Shown: in pieces, positions 10,518-19,388 of the stretch
Layout: each line of letters starts with the position of its first letter
Position numbering within the stretch: the first letter of the stretch is position 1
Assembly: GCF_027474825.1 (NCBI RefSeq)
Contig: NZ_CP107030.1
Location: 496,001-560,000 of the forward strand
Direction: 5' to 3'
Source of the DNA: Maribacter halichondriae
GTDB lineage: Bacteria > Bacteroidota > Bacteroidia > Flavobacteriales > Flavobacteriaceae
DNA: 64,000 nucleotides
Translations under genes and position numbers: made by a program
The notes under the pieces: generated by a model
What the model was told of the DNA's origin: nothing
The model's database searches: none
What the model saw: only the letters and a program-made list of their open reading frames with translations

Positions 10518-11173
10518 TTGGGTTTACAGAAAACATCGAAATTTTACATTTTTGGGGGCCTTATTATCTTAGGTGTATTATTGGTTTCATACTTTTTCAT
10601 AAACCAAAAGGAAGAATTACCAATCTATAACCCAACGGATTTTAATCCGGAATTGGTTGATCCCAGTTTACAACAAAAGACCACCGACCATACCGTTTCA
10701 GATTTTAAGCTTACCAATCAGAATGGCGAAACAATCACTCAAAAAGACTACGAGAACAAAATTTATGTGGTTGATTTCTTTTTACCAGCTGCCCGAGTAT
10801 TTGCCCGATCATGACAAGCAATATGGAAAAAATCCAATCCGCTTTTAAAGATGATGCGGATGTGAAACTACTATCCATATCAGTAACACCAATATTGGAT
10901 AGCATTCCTGTTCTGAAGGAATATGCTACGAAAAAGGGAGTAATCGATGCCAAATGGAACATCACTACTGGCGACAAAAAACATATTTATAATTTAGCCC
11001 GTAAGAGTTATTTTGCGGTAGTCAATGAAGGGGATGGTGGCCTACAGGATTTTATTCATACTCCTAATTTTATTCTCGTCGACAAAAACAAGCAGATTAG
11101 GGGTGTCTATAATGGAACCAATAACGAAGAGGTAGAACATGTTATTCAAGACATCAAAAGTTTATTGGACTAA
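10518..11173 (+). CDS. SCO1/SenC family copper chaperone, frameshifted
   Basis: The first in-frame start after the TPR stop is TTG at 10518. The N-terminus has one membrane anchor (YIFGGLIILGVLLVSYFF), then a thioredoxin-like SCO domain: VSDFKLTNQNGE, KIYVVDFF, NLARKSYFAV and HTPNFILVDKNKQIRGVYNG. As given, the frame breaks in the T5 run at 10779-10783. Adding one T converts LPAARVFARS into FTSCPSICPIM, restoring the CxxxC copper site diagnostic of SCO1; the conserved His is in FIHTPNF. The corrected length is about 218 residues. SCO proteins deliver copper or act as thiol reductants for the CuA site of cytochrome c oxidase. The 3' end overlaps the convergent gene at 11170 by 4 bp. Confidence 0.85.
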
Positions 11174-11796
11174 TCGACCAAAAACTTTTCAAAAAACCTG
11201 TTACCATCAAAGAGTCCATGAATTTTCTCCGTTATATGGAATACATCCTTTATATTCCCCGGAATAGGGTCGTATCGCAAATGGTTTTTTCCGATTTCCT
11301 CAGAGGTGAAATAACCGACCAATGTAAATTGCTTTACCCTGCGGTAAAAATCCAACGGTGCCTGCTCGCCTAAAAAAGTGCCCCAAATACTGGGATTGAA
11401 CTTGTTGGTCTCCTCCCCTACTTGTTTTAATATTTCCGCACGTTGGTCGTTGTTCAGATTCGTAAATGGTTTACTGAATTTTTCCTGACAGATTTCGGCA
11501 AAGCGATCATAGCCCTTCATAACGTGTTCTTGGTCTTCGGGAGACAAGGTTTTTGCGAACATCAAATCCACGAACATATCTACCTTTAAATCTTTGGCAC
11601 CGGGAGTGTCAGTTTTAGGAAGAATCATTTCTGTGATTTCGGAAACCTGGGCCGCTTGTTCCTCAGTGAAGAATTGTGGTTGCCAATCGATTCTTTTTTG
11701 GTCTTGACACGATTGTAATAAACTTGCCAATGTACTTCCGCCCAGCGTTACCCCTGCCAAAAGCGCTGTATTTTTGAGTGCTTTTCTTCTATCCAT
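11170..11796 (-). CDS. Gluconate 2-dehydrogenase subunit 3 family protein (GMC dehydrogenase small subunit)
   Basis: A 208-residue protein starting MDRRKALKNTALLAG, a twin-arginine-like signal ending at a possible lipobox (LLQSC). The rest is the helical small-subunit family: EMILPKTDTPGAKDLKVDMFVDLM, then ENxxxx-type helices and GYFTSEEIGKNHLRYDPIPG. Such subunits pair with FAD-dependent GMC dehydrogenases and can carry the export signal for both. It lies 2 bp downstream of the GMC gene, in the same direction. Specificity is set by the large subunit. Confidence 0.87.
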   Translation of the reverse strand: MDRRKALKNTALLAGVTLGGSTLASLLQSCQDQKRIDWQPQFFTEEQAAQVSEITEMILPKTDTPGAKDLKVDMFVDLMFAKTLSPEDQEHVMKGYDRFAEICQEKFSKPFTNLNNDQRAEILKQVGEETNKFNPSIWGTFLGEQAPLDFYRRVKQFTLVGYFTSEEIGKNHLRYDPIPGNIKDVFHITEKIHGLFDGNRFFEKFLVD

Positions 11797-11798
11797 AG

Positions 11799-13505
11799 CT
11801 ATATATTCTGTTTATTAAGTTCCTTGACGGCATGGTCGGCCGCTCGTGCCGTAATCGCCATGTACGTCAATGATGGATTCACACAAGACGAAGAGGTCAT
11901 ACATGCACCATCCGTTACAAAAACGTTTTTGGCGGCATGTACTTGATTGAATCCGTTCAAGACTGATGTTTTCGGGTCACGCCCCATTCGCGCAGTACCC
12001 ATTTCGTGAATGCCATGCCCTGGAGGGCTCTGATTGTCAAAACCAAGAATATCCTTAAACCCTGCCTTTTCAAGCATATCCACTGCATCCGATTTGATTT
12101 GCCGATTCATGGCTTTCTCGTTCTCTTTAAACTCACAATCAATATTCAAAGTCGGTAATCCCCATTTATCCTTCAAATCAGTATTAAGGGATATTTTATT
12201 TTCATGATAGGGAAGGCACTCCGCAAATCCGGTAATAAAAAAGCCCCATGGACCGGGTTTGAACAATTTGTCCTTGAAGTCCGCCCCGAATTCCTGATTA
12301 TTGATTCCCGAGCCCCAATTGGATCTTCCGGCTCCGCCTTGATATCCAAAACCACGAACAAAATCATTTGATTTCGTATTCTCATCGAGGTTCACATAAC
12401 GTGGAATATAAATTCCGTTCGGTCGTCGACCTGAGTAATATTCATCCTCGAAACCTTCGATGCTCCCCATGGCTCCGACTTTATAGGTATGGTCCATCAA
12501 GTTGTGCCCCAATTCTCCACTATCGTTACCAAGCCCATTCGGAAAGCGATCGGATTTCGAATTCAACAAAATCTTGGTAGAACTTAAGGCGGAAGCATTG
12601 CAAAAAACAATTCTGGAATAAAACTCCATTTCTTCCATCGTCTCGGAATCTACGATTCGAACACCTGTCACTTTTTCTTTTGCATCATCATAAATAAGCG
12701 AACTCACAATCGAATGTGGCCGTATCGTCAGATTACCTGTTCTTTCCGCTGCGGGAATTGTCACGGCATTGCTGCTAAAATACGCCCCGAACGGACATCC
12801 TCTTGAGCATCGATTTCTGAATTGACATTTTCCACGCCCGTTCAAGGGTTCTGTCAAATGGGCACATCGCCCAATAATCAAATGCCGATTCTCATAATTG
12901 TCTTGGATTCTTTTTCTGACGTGTTTCTCGACGCAATTCAATTCCATCGGTGGTAGAAAATGGCTATCGGGCAAATGGGGCAGACCTAATGGCTCACCAC
13001 TGATACCTGCAAATTTTTCTACATAGGTATACCACGGTTCAATATTCTTATAACGAATCGGCCAATCCACTCCATGACCATCTTTTGCATTTGCCTCAAA
13101 ATCGAGATCGCTCCAACGGTAGGTTTGTTTTCCCCAGACAATAGATCGTCCACCAACTTGGTGCGCACGAATCCAAATAAAAGGTTTTACTTCGGTATAC
13201 GGATTCTCTTCATCGTTCGCAAAATTATGAGCCGTATCCGCACCGCCCCATCCGACTCTTGATAGTGAATGGTGCTTTTGCTTTTCTTCATAATCCAAGG
13301 CTCCTCGAAGTTCAAAATCCCATGGATCTTTTGTAGCGGTGGGATAATCTTGAGGATGTTCGATCATACGGCCGCGTTCAAGAACAAGTGTTTTCAAGCC
13401 TTTCTCGCACAATTCTTTAGCGGCCCAGCCTCCGCTGATGCCAGAACCGACGACGATGGCATCATAGGTGTTTTCTGCTTTTGCTTTGATATTCAAGTTT
13501 GCCAT
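11799..13505 (-). CDS. GMC family FAD-dependent oxidoreductase
   Basis: A 568-residue flavoprotein. The ADP-binding motif VVGSGISGGWAAKEL sits at about residues 18-32. RVGWGGADTAHNF and HQVGGRSIVWGKQT follow. A CxxxCxxGCPFGA segment (CQFRNRCSRGCPFGAYFSSN) may bind a metal or cluster. The C-terminal active site is HEMGTARMG (His) with SSCVNPSLTYMAI (Asn). It has no signal peptide of its own, whereas its neighbour at 11170 has a Tat-like one, so the pair could be co-exported. Members oxidise sugars, alcohols or polyols; the substrate here is unknown. The nitronate monooxygenase gene lies 95 bp upstream on the same strand. Confidence 0.9.
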   Translation of the reverse strand: MANLNIKAKAENTYDAIVVGSGISGGWAAKELCEKGLKTLVLERGRMIEHPQDYPTATKDPWDFELRGALDYEEKQKHHSLSRVGWGGADTAHNFANDEENPYTEVKPFIWIRAHQVGGRSIVWGKQTYRWSDLDFEANAKDGHGVDWPIRYKNIEPWYTYVEKFAGISGEPLGLPHLPDSHFLPPMELNCVEKHVRKRIQDNYENRHLIIGRCAHLTEPLNGRGKCQFRNRCSRGCPFGAYFSSNAVTIPAAERTGNLTIRPHSIVSSLIYDDAKEKVTGVRIVDSETMEEMEFYSRIVFCNASALSSTKILLNSKSDRFPNGLGNDSGELGHNLMDHTYKVGAMGSIEGFEDEYYSGRRPNGIYIPRYVNLDENTKSNDFVRGFGYQGGAGRSNWGSGINNQEFGADFKDKLFKPGPWGFFITGFAECLPYHENKISLNTDLKDKWGLPTLNIDCEFKENEKAMNRQIKSDAVDMLEKAGFKDILGFDNQSPPGHGIHEMGTARMGRDPKTSVLNGFNQVHAAKNVFVTDGACMTSSSCVNPSLTYMAITARAADHAVKELNKQNI

Positions 13506-13600
13506 GAAGTATTTTTATTGAGGAAAAAACGAGTACACAAGATAGTCAACATTTGGGGGATTATGCAAATGCCCCTGAAATAACCATGATCAGGGCATAG

Positions 13601-14542
13601 CTAAAAAGTGGTCACTTGCTCCTTTGCCATTTTGAATTCGCCCATTATTTCATCAACGATCTGAGCAGCAGGTTTAATGTCGTGGATAAGCGCGGAAATC
13701 TGCCCGATTTCGAGCTCGCCCTCTTCCAAATCACCTTCAAACATTCCTTTTTTAGCCCGTGCCCGCCCCAACAATTCTTTTAACTGTTCTACGGAAGCTC
13801 CTTGGGCGTATGCTTTTTGCACATCTTGATAAAACTTATTTTTGATGAGCCGTACCGGTGCCAACTCTTTAAGGGTCAATTCTGTATCGCCTTCTTTCGC
13901 TTCTACCACCTTTTGTTTGAACAACTCGTGGGACGAGGCTTCATGGCTAGCCACAAAACGACTTCCTACTTGTACACCATCAGCACCAAGCACCATAGCA
14001 GCCAACATCGCCCGACCCGTAGCGATACCACCAGCAGCGATTAAGGGAATATCTATTTTTTCTCTCACTGCGGGAATCAAGACCAAAGTCGTCGTCTCGT
14101 CCCTTCCATTGTGCCCGCCGGCCTCAAAACCTTCCGCCACTATGGCATCGATGCCAGCTTCCTGTGCCTTAAGGGCAAATTTTACACTACTGACTACATG
14201 AACTACGGTGATTCCCTTTTCTTTTAAATAGGATGTCCATGTTTTAGGGTTTCCTGCGGAAGTAAAAACGATTTTGATGCCCATTTCCACAATGATATCC
14301 ATGATTTTGTCAAGATCCGGATACAGCATTGGCACATTGACTCCGAAAGGTTTTTCGGTCGCCTGTTGGCATTTGTAAATGTGCTCACGAAGCACTTCGG
14401 GATACATGCTTCCGGCACCGATGAGACCAAGACCGCCCGCATTGGATACCGCGGATGCCAAACGCCAACCACTGGCCCATATCATTCCGGCTTGGACGAT
14501 TGGGTATTCAATTCCGAAAAGCTGGCTTATTTTGTTTTGCAT
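13601..14542 (-). CDS. Nitronate monooxygenase / 2-nitropropane dioxygenase family
   Basis: A 313-residue FMN-dependent TIM-barrel enzyme. It opens MQNKISQLFGIEYPIVQAGM and has SNAGGLGLIGAGSM, PFGVNVPM, AEGFEAGGHNGRDE with the catalytic His, then PLIAAGGIATGRAM and GADGVQVGSRF for FMN phosphate binding. NMO enzymes oxidise alkyl nitronates such as propionate 3-nitronate; relatives (FabK) are enoyl-ACP reductases, and the class cannot be fixed by eye. The protein is cytosolic, with no signal peptide. It is preceded by a GC-rich inverted repeat at 14563-14591. Confidence 0.87.
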   Translation of the reverse strand: MQNKISQLFGIEYPIVQAGMIWASGWRLASAVSNAGGLGLIGAGSMYPEVLREHIYKCQQATEKPFGVNVPMLYPDLDKIMDIIVEMGIKIVFTSAGNPKTWTSYLKEKGITVVHVVSSVKFALKAQEAGIDAIVAEGFEAGGHNGRDETTTLVLIPAVREKIDIPLIAAGGIATGRAMLAAMVLGADGVQVGSRFVASHEASSHELFKQKVVEAKEGDTELTLKELAPVRLIKNKFYQDVQKAYAQGASVEQLKELLGRARAKKGMFEGDLEEGELEIGQISALIHDIKPAAQIVDEIMGEFKMAKEQVTTF

Positions 14543-14562
14543 AAAATACTGTCTATTCGAGC

Positions 14563-14655
14563 GCCCGCCTGAAGGATGTATTCAGGCGGGCAGTTGGGAA
14601 TTATTTAAGAATGTCTCTTGACCTCTCGACTGCGTCTGCCGGTCGGCAAGACAGG
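14563..14655. repeat. GC-rich inverted repeats between mnmA and the NMO gene
   Basis: A perfect 11-bp inverted repeat (GCCCGCCTGAA at 14563-14573, TTCAGGCGGGC at 14581-14591) surrounds a 7-nt loop. About 40 bp further is a second hairpin, GTCTGCC/GGCAAGAC at 14634-14648, within CTCGACTGCGTCTGCCGG. Both are GC-rich against the surroundings and recall the element at 8701-8741. They have no T tract. They are probably REP-like repeats; a transcript-processing or attenuation role is possible. Confidence 0.55.
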
Positions 14656-14676
14656 CTCAAGGGGACAATGTAAAAT

Positions 14677-15867
14677 TTAAGAAATCACCCCAGAACCAAT
14701 CAATTCATCCCCTATATACCAAGCCACAAACTGTCCTTCGGTAATCGCCGACTGTTTGTTTTCAAAATCGACATATAACCCACCATCGATTTTATAAAGT
14801 GTAGCTCTTTCCAAAGGTTGTCGGTAACGGATCCGTGCCAAGACCTGCATTTTTTCATCTACTTTCAAGGCCAAATCGGGCCGCACCCAATGTACTTCTT
14901 CTTCGTTTACGAAGAGGGTTCTTCTGTACAGTCCGGGGTGTGATTTTCCTTGTCCTGTATAAATTACATTTTTCTCAACATCGGTTTCTATCACAAACAG
15001 CGGTTCTTTGGTTCCTCCTACATCCAAACCTTTGCGTTGGCCTTTTGTAAAATAATGTGCGCCTTGATGCTCGCCTACTATTTTGCCATCGGTAATTTCA
15101 TATTCCGGCTTTTCGGAATAATACGCCAACTCGGCTTTCTTTGATTCAAATCTAGACTGGTGACGGTTGTATTGTGAAACATTGGAAGGCACCTCAACAA
15201 TGACGCCCTTTTTCGGTTTTAATTTTTGTTGGAGAAAATCGGGCAAACGAACCTTTCCTATAAAACATAAGCCTTGAGAATCTTTTTTATCGGCAGTCAC
15301 CAAACTCTTTGAGGCAGCTATTTTTCGAACCTCTGGCTTGGTCAATTCCCCAATCGGAAATAATGTTTTTGCCAATTGTTCTTGAGATAACTGACATAAA
15401 AAATAAGATTGGTCTTTGTTGTCGTCTACTCCTGCCAATAGTTGAAAGGTTTCGGAACCATCTGAGTTTTCCAAAACCCCTTTTCGGCAGTAATGTCCGG
15501 TCGCGACATAGTCGGCGCCGAGTTGAAGGGCGATTTTCAAAAAGACATCGAACTTTATCTCGCGATTACAAAGTACATCGGGGTTTGGCGTTCGGCCTTT
15601 CTCATATTCACGAAACATATAATCGACAATACGTTCTTTGTATTCTTTGCTCAAGTCGACCGTCTGAAAAGGAATGCCCAACTTTTCGGCTACAATCAAA
15701 GCATCGTTGCTATCTTCTAACCAAGGACACTCCTCTGAAATAGTTACCGAATCATCGTGCCAATTTTTCATAAAAAGTCCGATGACGTCATACCCCTTTT
15801 CCTTTAAAAGATATGCGGCAACGCTAGAATCTACCCCTCCCGAAAGTCCTACGACCACTTTTTTCAT
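14677..15867 (-). CDS. mnmA: tRNA-specific 2-thiouridylase MnmA
   Basis: The start is set at the ATG complementary to 15865-15867 ([15 protein letters not shown]), although the frame stays open upstream. The 396-residue protein has the PP-loop SGGVDSS, the Cys nucleophile in [13 protein letters not shown], the second catalytic Cys in [10 protein letters not shown], and the C-terminal RIRYRQPLE and [19 protein letters not shown] segments. MnmA thiolates U34 of tRNA-Lys, Glu and Gln using a persulfide donor. In the Bacteroidota it acts without the full Tus relay as far as this window shows. The gene stands alone, with an AT-rich gap of 288 bp upstream that I cannot annotate further. Confidence 0.95.
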   Translation of the reverse strand: MKKVVVGLSGGVDSSVAAYLLKEKGYDVIGLFMKNWHDDSVTISEECPWLEDSNDALIVAEKLGIPFQTVDLSKEYKERIVDYMFREYEKGRTPNPDVLCNREIKFDVFLKIALQLGADYVATGHYCRKGVLENSDGSETFQLLAGVDDNKDQSYFLCQLSQEQLAKTLFPIGELTKPEVRKIAASKSLVTADKKDSQGLCFIGKVRLPDFLQQKLKPKKGVIVEVPSNVSQYNRHQSRFESKKAELAYYSEKPEYEITDGKIVGEHQGAHYFTKGQRKGLDVGGTKEPLFVIETDVEKNVIYTGQGKSHPGLYRRTLFVNEEEVHWVRPDLALKVDEKMQVLARIRYRQPLERATLYKIDGGLYVDFENKQSAITEGQFVAWYIGDELIGSGVIS

Positions 15868-16155
15868 CACATCTAAAATAAAAGACAAAAATACAAAATT
15901 AGCTGGCAAGCTTTGTAAGGCCCAGCACAAGCTATTACATCAATTTGTAAGGACAGTTATAATCCATCGACATTCAATTTCATAAGCAACCAATTTCTAT
16001 TTTATCCATCTTACTACATATATGGTTTTGTCAAATAAGTATAAAGAACGATACTCCTTTGGTTTTGACTTCTTAAATTTCTCATAAAATGATTGCGTCA
16101 AATTGAAAATATCATATTTATTCCATTAGTTTAAAGCAAAAATTAAAAATAGATT

Positions 16156-17151
16156 ATGAAAAAGTTTCAAGAATTTAATGTTGTGTTCCTTGCAATAGTT
16201 TTGCTGTTAGCAACCAGTGCCTGTAATTTAGATGATGGTGTCAATTCAATTCCATTGCCTGAATCAAACATCATTGAAGTAGCTTCGGGCAATACGGACA
16301 TTTCGTCTTTAGTAGCTGCGATTGAACGTGCCGAACTGACCTCGACCCTTTCGGGCAATGCTAAATTTACCGTACTTGCCCCAACGAATACTGCTTTTGA
16401 TGCCTTCCTGGCCGCCAATGGTTTTGGAAACGTCAACGACGTACCGGTTTCGACCTTAAAAGAACTTTTGCTAAATCATTTAGTTAGTGGTACCATTAGT
16501 GCGGCCAATTTGGCCGTATTACAACGAAACTATTTGGAGTCACTGGCCAACGGCCCAGTGGACGGTACCAAACTTGCACTTTATTTTGATGCTACAGGAG
16601 GAGGAGTAACGTTTAACGGCCAATCCAGTGTTACCGATGCAGATATTTTGGCATCAAACGGGGTCATACATATTGTAGATGCCGTGGTCGAACTACCCAC
16701 CCTTGATACTTTTATTTCCTCTGATGAAAATTTCGAGGATATGGGAACGGCCCTAGATTTGATTACGCCGGTATCCGATTTACCGGACGAAATCAAAGAT
16801 GGGCAAAACGGTCCGTTCACGCTATTCGTCCCCTCAACGGATGCCTTTCAAGCATTGTTGGATTCAAATTCTGACTGGGAGTTCTTGAGCGATATCGATG
16901 AAGCCCTTTTAACCTCGGTTATAGCACATCATGCCGTAAATGGAAATATTCGGTCAGAAGGTTTAGCTCCTGAAACCGTTATTACCACATTGGAAGGCGA
17001 TGAGATTACAATCAACTCCCTAGACGGAAATGTTGAAATTACGGATGGATCAGGAAATCCTGGAAGTGGTATTGCCATTTTTAATATTCAGGCATTGAAC
17101 GGTGTTATACATATCATAGATAAAGTATTGATACCAGATACTACCAACTAG
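16156..17151 (+). CDS. Fasciclin-domain lipoprotein, two FAS1 domains
   Basis: A 331-residue lipoprotein (lipobox ATSAC, Cys23). There are two FAS1 domains. The first, at about 33-180, carries LVAAIERAEL, KFTVLAPTNTAFDAFL and GVIHIVDAVVELP. The second, at about 195-330, has PFTLFVPSTDAFQALL, LTSVIAHHAV and GVIHIIDKVLIP. FAS1 domains mediate surface adhesion or protein contacts. It is followed by a strong terminator and then by a three-domain paralogue, so the two are separate transcription units. Confidence 0.92.
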   Translation: MKKFQEFNVVFLAIVLLLATSACNLDDGVNSIPLPESNIIEVASGNTDISSLVAAIERAELTSTLSGNAKFTVLAPTNTAFDAFLAANGFGNVNDVPVSTLKELLLNHLVSGTISAANLAVLQRNYLESLANGPVDGTKLALYFDATGGGVTFNGQSSVTDADILASNGVIHIVDAVVELPTLDTFISSDENFEDMGTALDLITPVSDLPDEIKDGQNGPFTLFVPSTDAFQALLDSNSDWEFLSDIDEALLTSVIAHHAVNGNIRSEGLAPETVITTLEGDEITINSLDGNVEITDGSGNPGSGIAIFNIQALNGVIHIIDKVLIPDTTN

Positions 17152-17179
17152 AAATGTATTCCATCACTGAGAAATAATG

Positions 17180-17203
17180 AACCGCCATATGGCGGTTTTT
17201 TTA
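17180..17203 (+). terminator. Rho-independent terminator after the two-domain fasciclin gene
   Basis: A 7-bp stem AACCGCC/GGCGGTT with an ATAT loop is followed by a run of T to 17202, 29 bp after the stop codon. Confidence 0.85.
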
Positions 17204-17504
17204 TGTCATAAAAACTTGAGAATACGAGAGATAGAAGCATTTTCTAAAACATTTGTTAAGGAATCGTGCATTTCATCCTTTATTTTGTTAAACTTTTTGT
17301 AAAACAAGTTAAACAAAGCAACCTTTTTAAAATTGTTCATCTATTTTTAGAAAAGATTAAACAAAATACTTTGTGGAACATATTTAGTTATTGAATAAGT
17401 TTTAAAAAAATTACTTCTGTTCCCCCTGACGAATGAGCTTTTACAAATTGATTTGTTTTTGAATTTCAAAAGTTTAACAATTTAATCCTTAAAAACAGTT
17501 TATT
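17204..17504. other. AT-rich leader region of the three-domain fasciclin gene
   Basis: With the terminator this makes a 353-bp gap without genes. It is strongly AT-rich with repeated short GTTAAAC/TAAACAA-type words (about 17285-17365). I see no ORF and no consensus-quality TTG...TAnnTTTG promoter. The recurring TTAAACAA words might be regulator sites, but this cannot be shown. Confidence 0.35.
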
Positions 17505-19061
17505 ATGAAAAGATTGAGCACTTTAAAAAGTATACTGCTCTTGGCAGTATTCTCGATGTTCGTTGTGTCTTGTGACAAGGAAGACGACAACCCAACGGAC
17601 AAAATGGAAAACGATGCAATGGCAACCATTGTAGAAACAGCTCAGGCAACAGATGCCTTAAGCAATTTAGTTGCTGCCTTGGGGCAAGCCGATGCAGGTT
17701 TAGTGGAAACCTTAAGTAGTGAAGGTCCGTTTACGGTCTTTGCTCCGACAAATGACGCCTTTGTAGCATTATTAGATGCCTTGGGCGATGATTACAATAG
17801 TTTAGAAGATTTCGATACACAAGCCGAAAAGGACTTGTTGCGAGATATTCTTTTATACCATGTTATCACCAGTAAAGTACTTTCTACCGATTTGGCCGAA
17901 GGAGATGTTCCGACCGCCTACGCAGACAATAGTGTACAAGTTATTGCCAGCGGAGGCACTTTTGTAATTGGAGATGCTTCTGAAACGGATGCCAATATTA
18001 CCGCTGTTGACATTGAAGCTTCAAACGGTGTTGTACACTTAATAGACAAAGTACTTTTACCGCAAGCTGCCATTGACTTCGTAATGAGTTTAGGCGAGGA
18101 GGAAGAAGAAGAAATGGAGTCTAACATTGTAGAATTGGCGAAGTCTGTTGACGACCTCAGTTTGTTAGTCGATGCCTTGATTCAGGCAGATGCTGGCTTG
18201 GTGGACGTCTTGAGTGGTGACGGACCGTTTACCGTATTCGCTCCTACCAATGCCGCTTTTGCCGCTTTACTTGATGTTTTAGGAGACGATTACAACAGTC
18301 TTGAAGATTTCGATACGGATGAAGAAAAGGCTTTATTAGCCAAAGTGTTGACGTATCATGTGGTCGGTGCACAAGCACTATCAACAGACCTAAGTGATGG
18401 TCAGATGATTGCCACCGTACAAGGTGAAGACGTTACCGTAAGTCTAGAAGGAGGCGTATTTATTGGTGATGCTACAGACACTGATGCACAAGTGGTAACT
18501 GCTGATGTAATGGCAAGTAACGGTGTCGTACACGTAATCGATAAAGTTTTATTGCCTCAAGAAGTATTGGACTTGTTGGCCCCTGCAACACCTAATATCG
18601 TAGGTTTGGCGCAATCCGTAGATGACTTAAGTCTGTTGGTTGATGCGTTGATTCAGGCCGATGCCGGTTTAGTTGACGTTCTTAGTGGAGATGGTCCTTT
18701 CACCGTATTCGCTCCTACTAATGCAGCCTTTGCAGCTTTATTGGAGACTTTGGGAGATAACTATAATAGTCTAGAAGACTTTGACACAGACGAAGAAAAA
18801 GAAATCTTGGCCACTATTCTTACCTATCATGTAGTTGCGGGAGCGGCTGTCGAGTCGGGCGATTTGACCGACCATCAAATGATTACCACCGTACAAGGTG
18901 AGGATGTAACCGTTAGCCTTGATGGAGGAGTATTCATTATTGATAAAACGCATACGGGAGCACAAGTGGTTACCGCTGATGTGATAGCGAGCAATGGAAT
19001 TGTTCATGTCATCGATAGGGTATTATTGCCACAAGAAGCACTTGATGCTCTCGGTCACTAA
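17505..19061 (+). CDS. Fasciclin-domain surface lipoprotein, three FAS1 domains
   Basis: A 518-residue lipoprotein with lipobox FVVSC followed by DKEDD, i.e. Cys-x-Lys-(Glu/Asp)2, the surface-export signal pattern described for flavobacterial lipoproteins. Three FAS1 domains lie at about 40-190, 205-350 and 360-515. Each has the core GPFTVFAPTN(A/D)AF, a LTYHVV/LLYHVI strand and ASNGVVHVIDKVLLPQ. Domains two and three are nearly identical over long stretches (VDVLSGDGPFTVFAPTNAAF), so they arose by recent internal duplication. An acidic linker EEEEEME separates domains one and two. The likely role is surface adhesion or matrix contact. A hairpin terminator follows. Confidence 0.92.
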   Translation: MKRLSTLKSILLLAVFSMFVVSCDKEDDNPTDKMENDAMATIVETAQATDALSNLVAALGQADAGLVETLSSEGPFTVFAPTNDAFVALLDALGDDYNSLEDFDTQAEKDLLRDILLYHVITSKVLSTDLAEGDVPTAYADNSVQVIASGGTFVIGDASETDANITAVDIEASNGVVHLIDKVLLPQAAIDFVMSLGEEEEEEMESNIVELAKSVDDLSLLVDALIQADAGLVDVLSGDGPFTVFAPTNAAFAALLDVLGDDYNSLEDFDTDEEKALLAKVLTYHVVGAQALSTDLSDGQMIATVQGEDVTVSLEGGVFIGDATDTDAQVVTADVMASNGVVHVIDKVLLPQEVLDLLAPATPNIVGLAQSVDDLSLLVDALIQADAGLVDVLSGDGPFTVFAPTNAAFAALLETLGDNYNSLEDFDTDEEKEILATILTYHVVAGAAVESGDLTDHQMITTVQGEDVTVSLDGGVFIIDKTHTGAQVVTADVIASNGIVHVIDRVLLPQEALDALGH

Positions 19062-19096
19062 ATGAAAGACGTTAGTTGATTAATTTTTGGTTGTTG

Positions 19097-19147
19097 AAAC
19101 TTCCCGCGCCATCTTAGTTTTTGAGGATGGATGTGGGAAGTTTTTTT
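19097..19147 (+). terminator. Rho-independent terminator after the three-domain fasciclin gene
   Basis: AAACTTCCC pairs with GGGAAGTTT, extended by CCATC/GATGG inside, and is followed by seven T. It lies 36 bp after the stop at 19061. Confidence 0.8.
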
Positions 19148-19308
19148 ATGCCAATTCCCTAATAAAACAGACGTCAAAATTTTCATACATCACCACAGCA
19201 ACTTTTAGCATACAAAAATCGACGCTTGACAACTATTAATTTTTTTAAAGGGAATGATGCGCATCTTTGAAATCCCAAATCTTACCAAACTTAACCTACT
19301 TAATGTTG

Positions 19309-19336
19309 AAAGCCCGGACATCTCTCCGGGCTTTTT
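19309..19336. terminator. Hairpin terminator downstream of the adhesin gene
   Basis: A perfect 10-bp stem AAAGCCCGGA/TCCGGGCTTT with a 6-nt loop lies 52 bp beyond the adhesin stop. The T run is better on the plus strand (CTTTTT), but no plus-strand gene precedes it, so it most likely ends the minus-strand adhesin transcript. The remaining bases from 19148 to 19308 and 19337 to 19388 hold no gene that I can see. Confidence 0.65.
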
Positions 19337-19388
19337 CATTTCAAATCAGAATCAAATCTTGAGAGGAATCCTGAAGGGAATATCCTTG

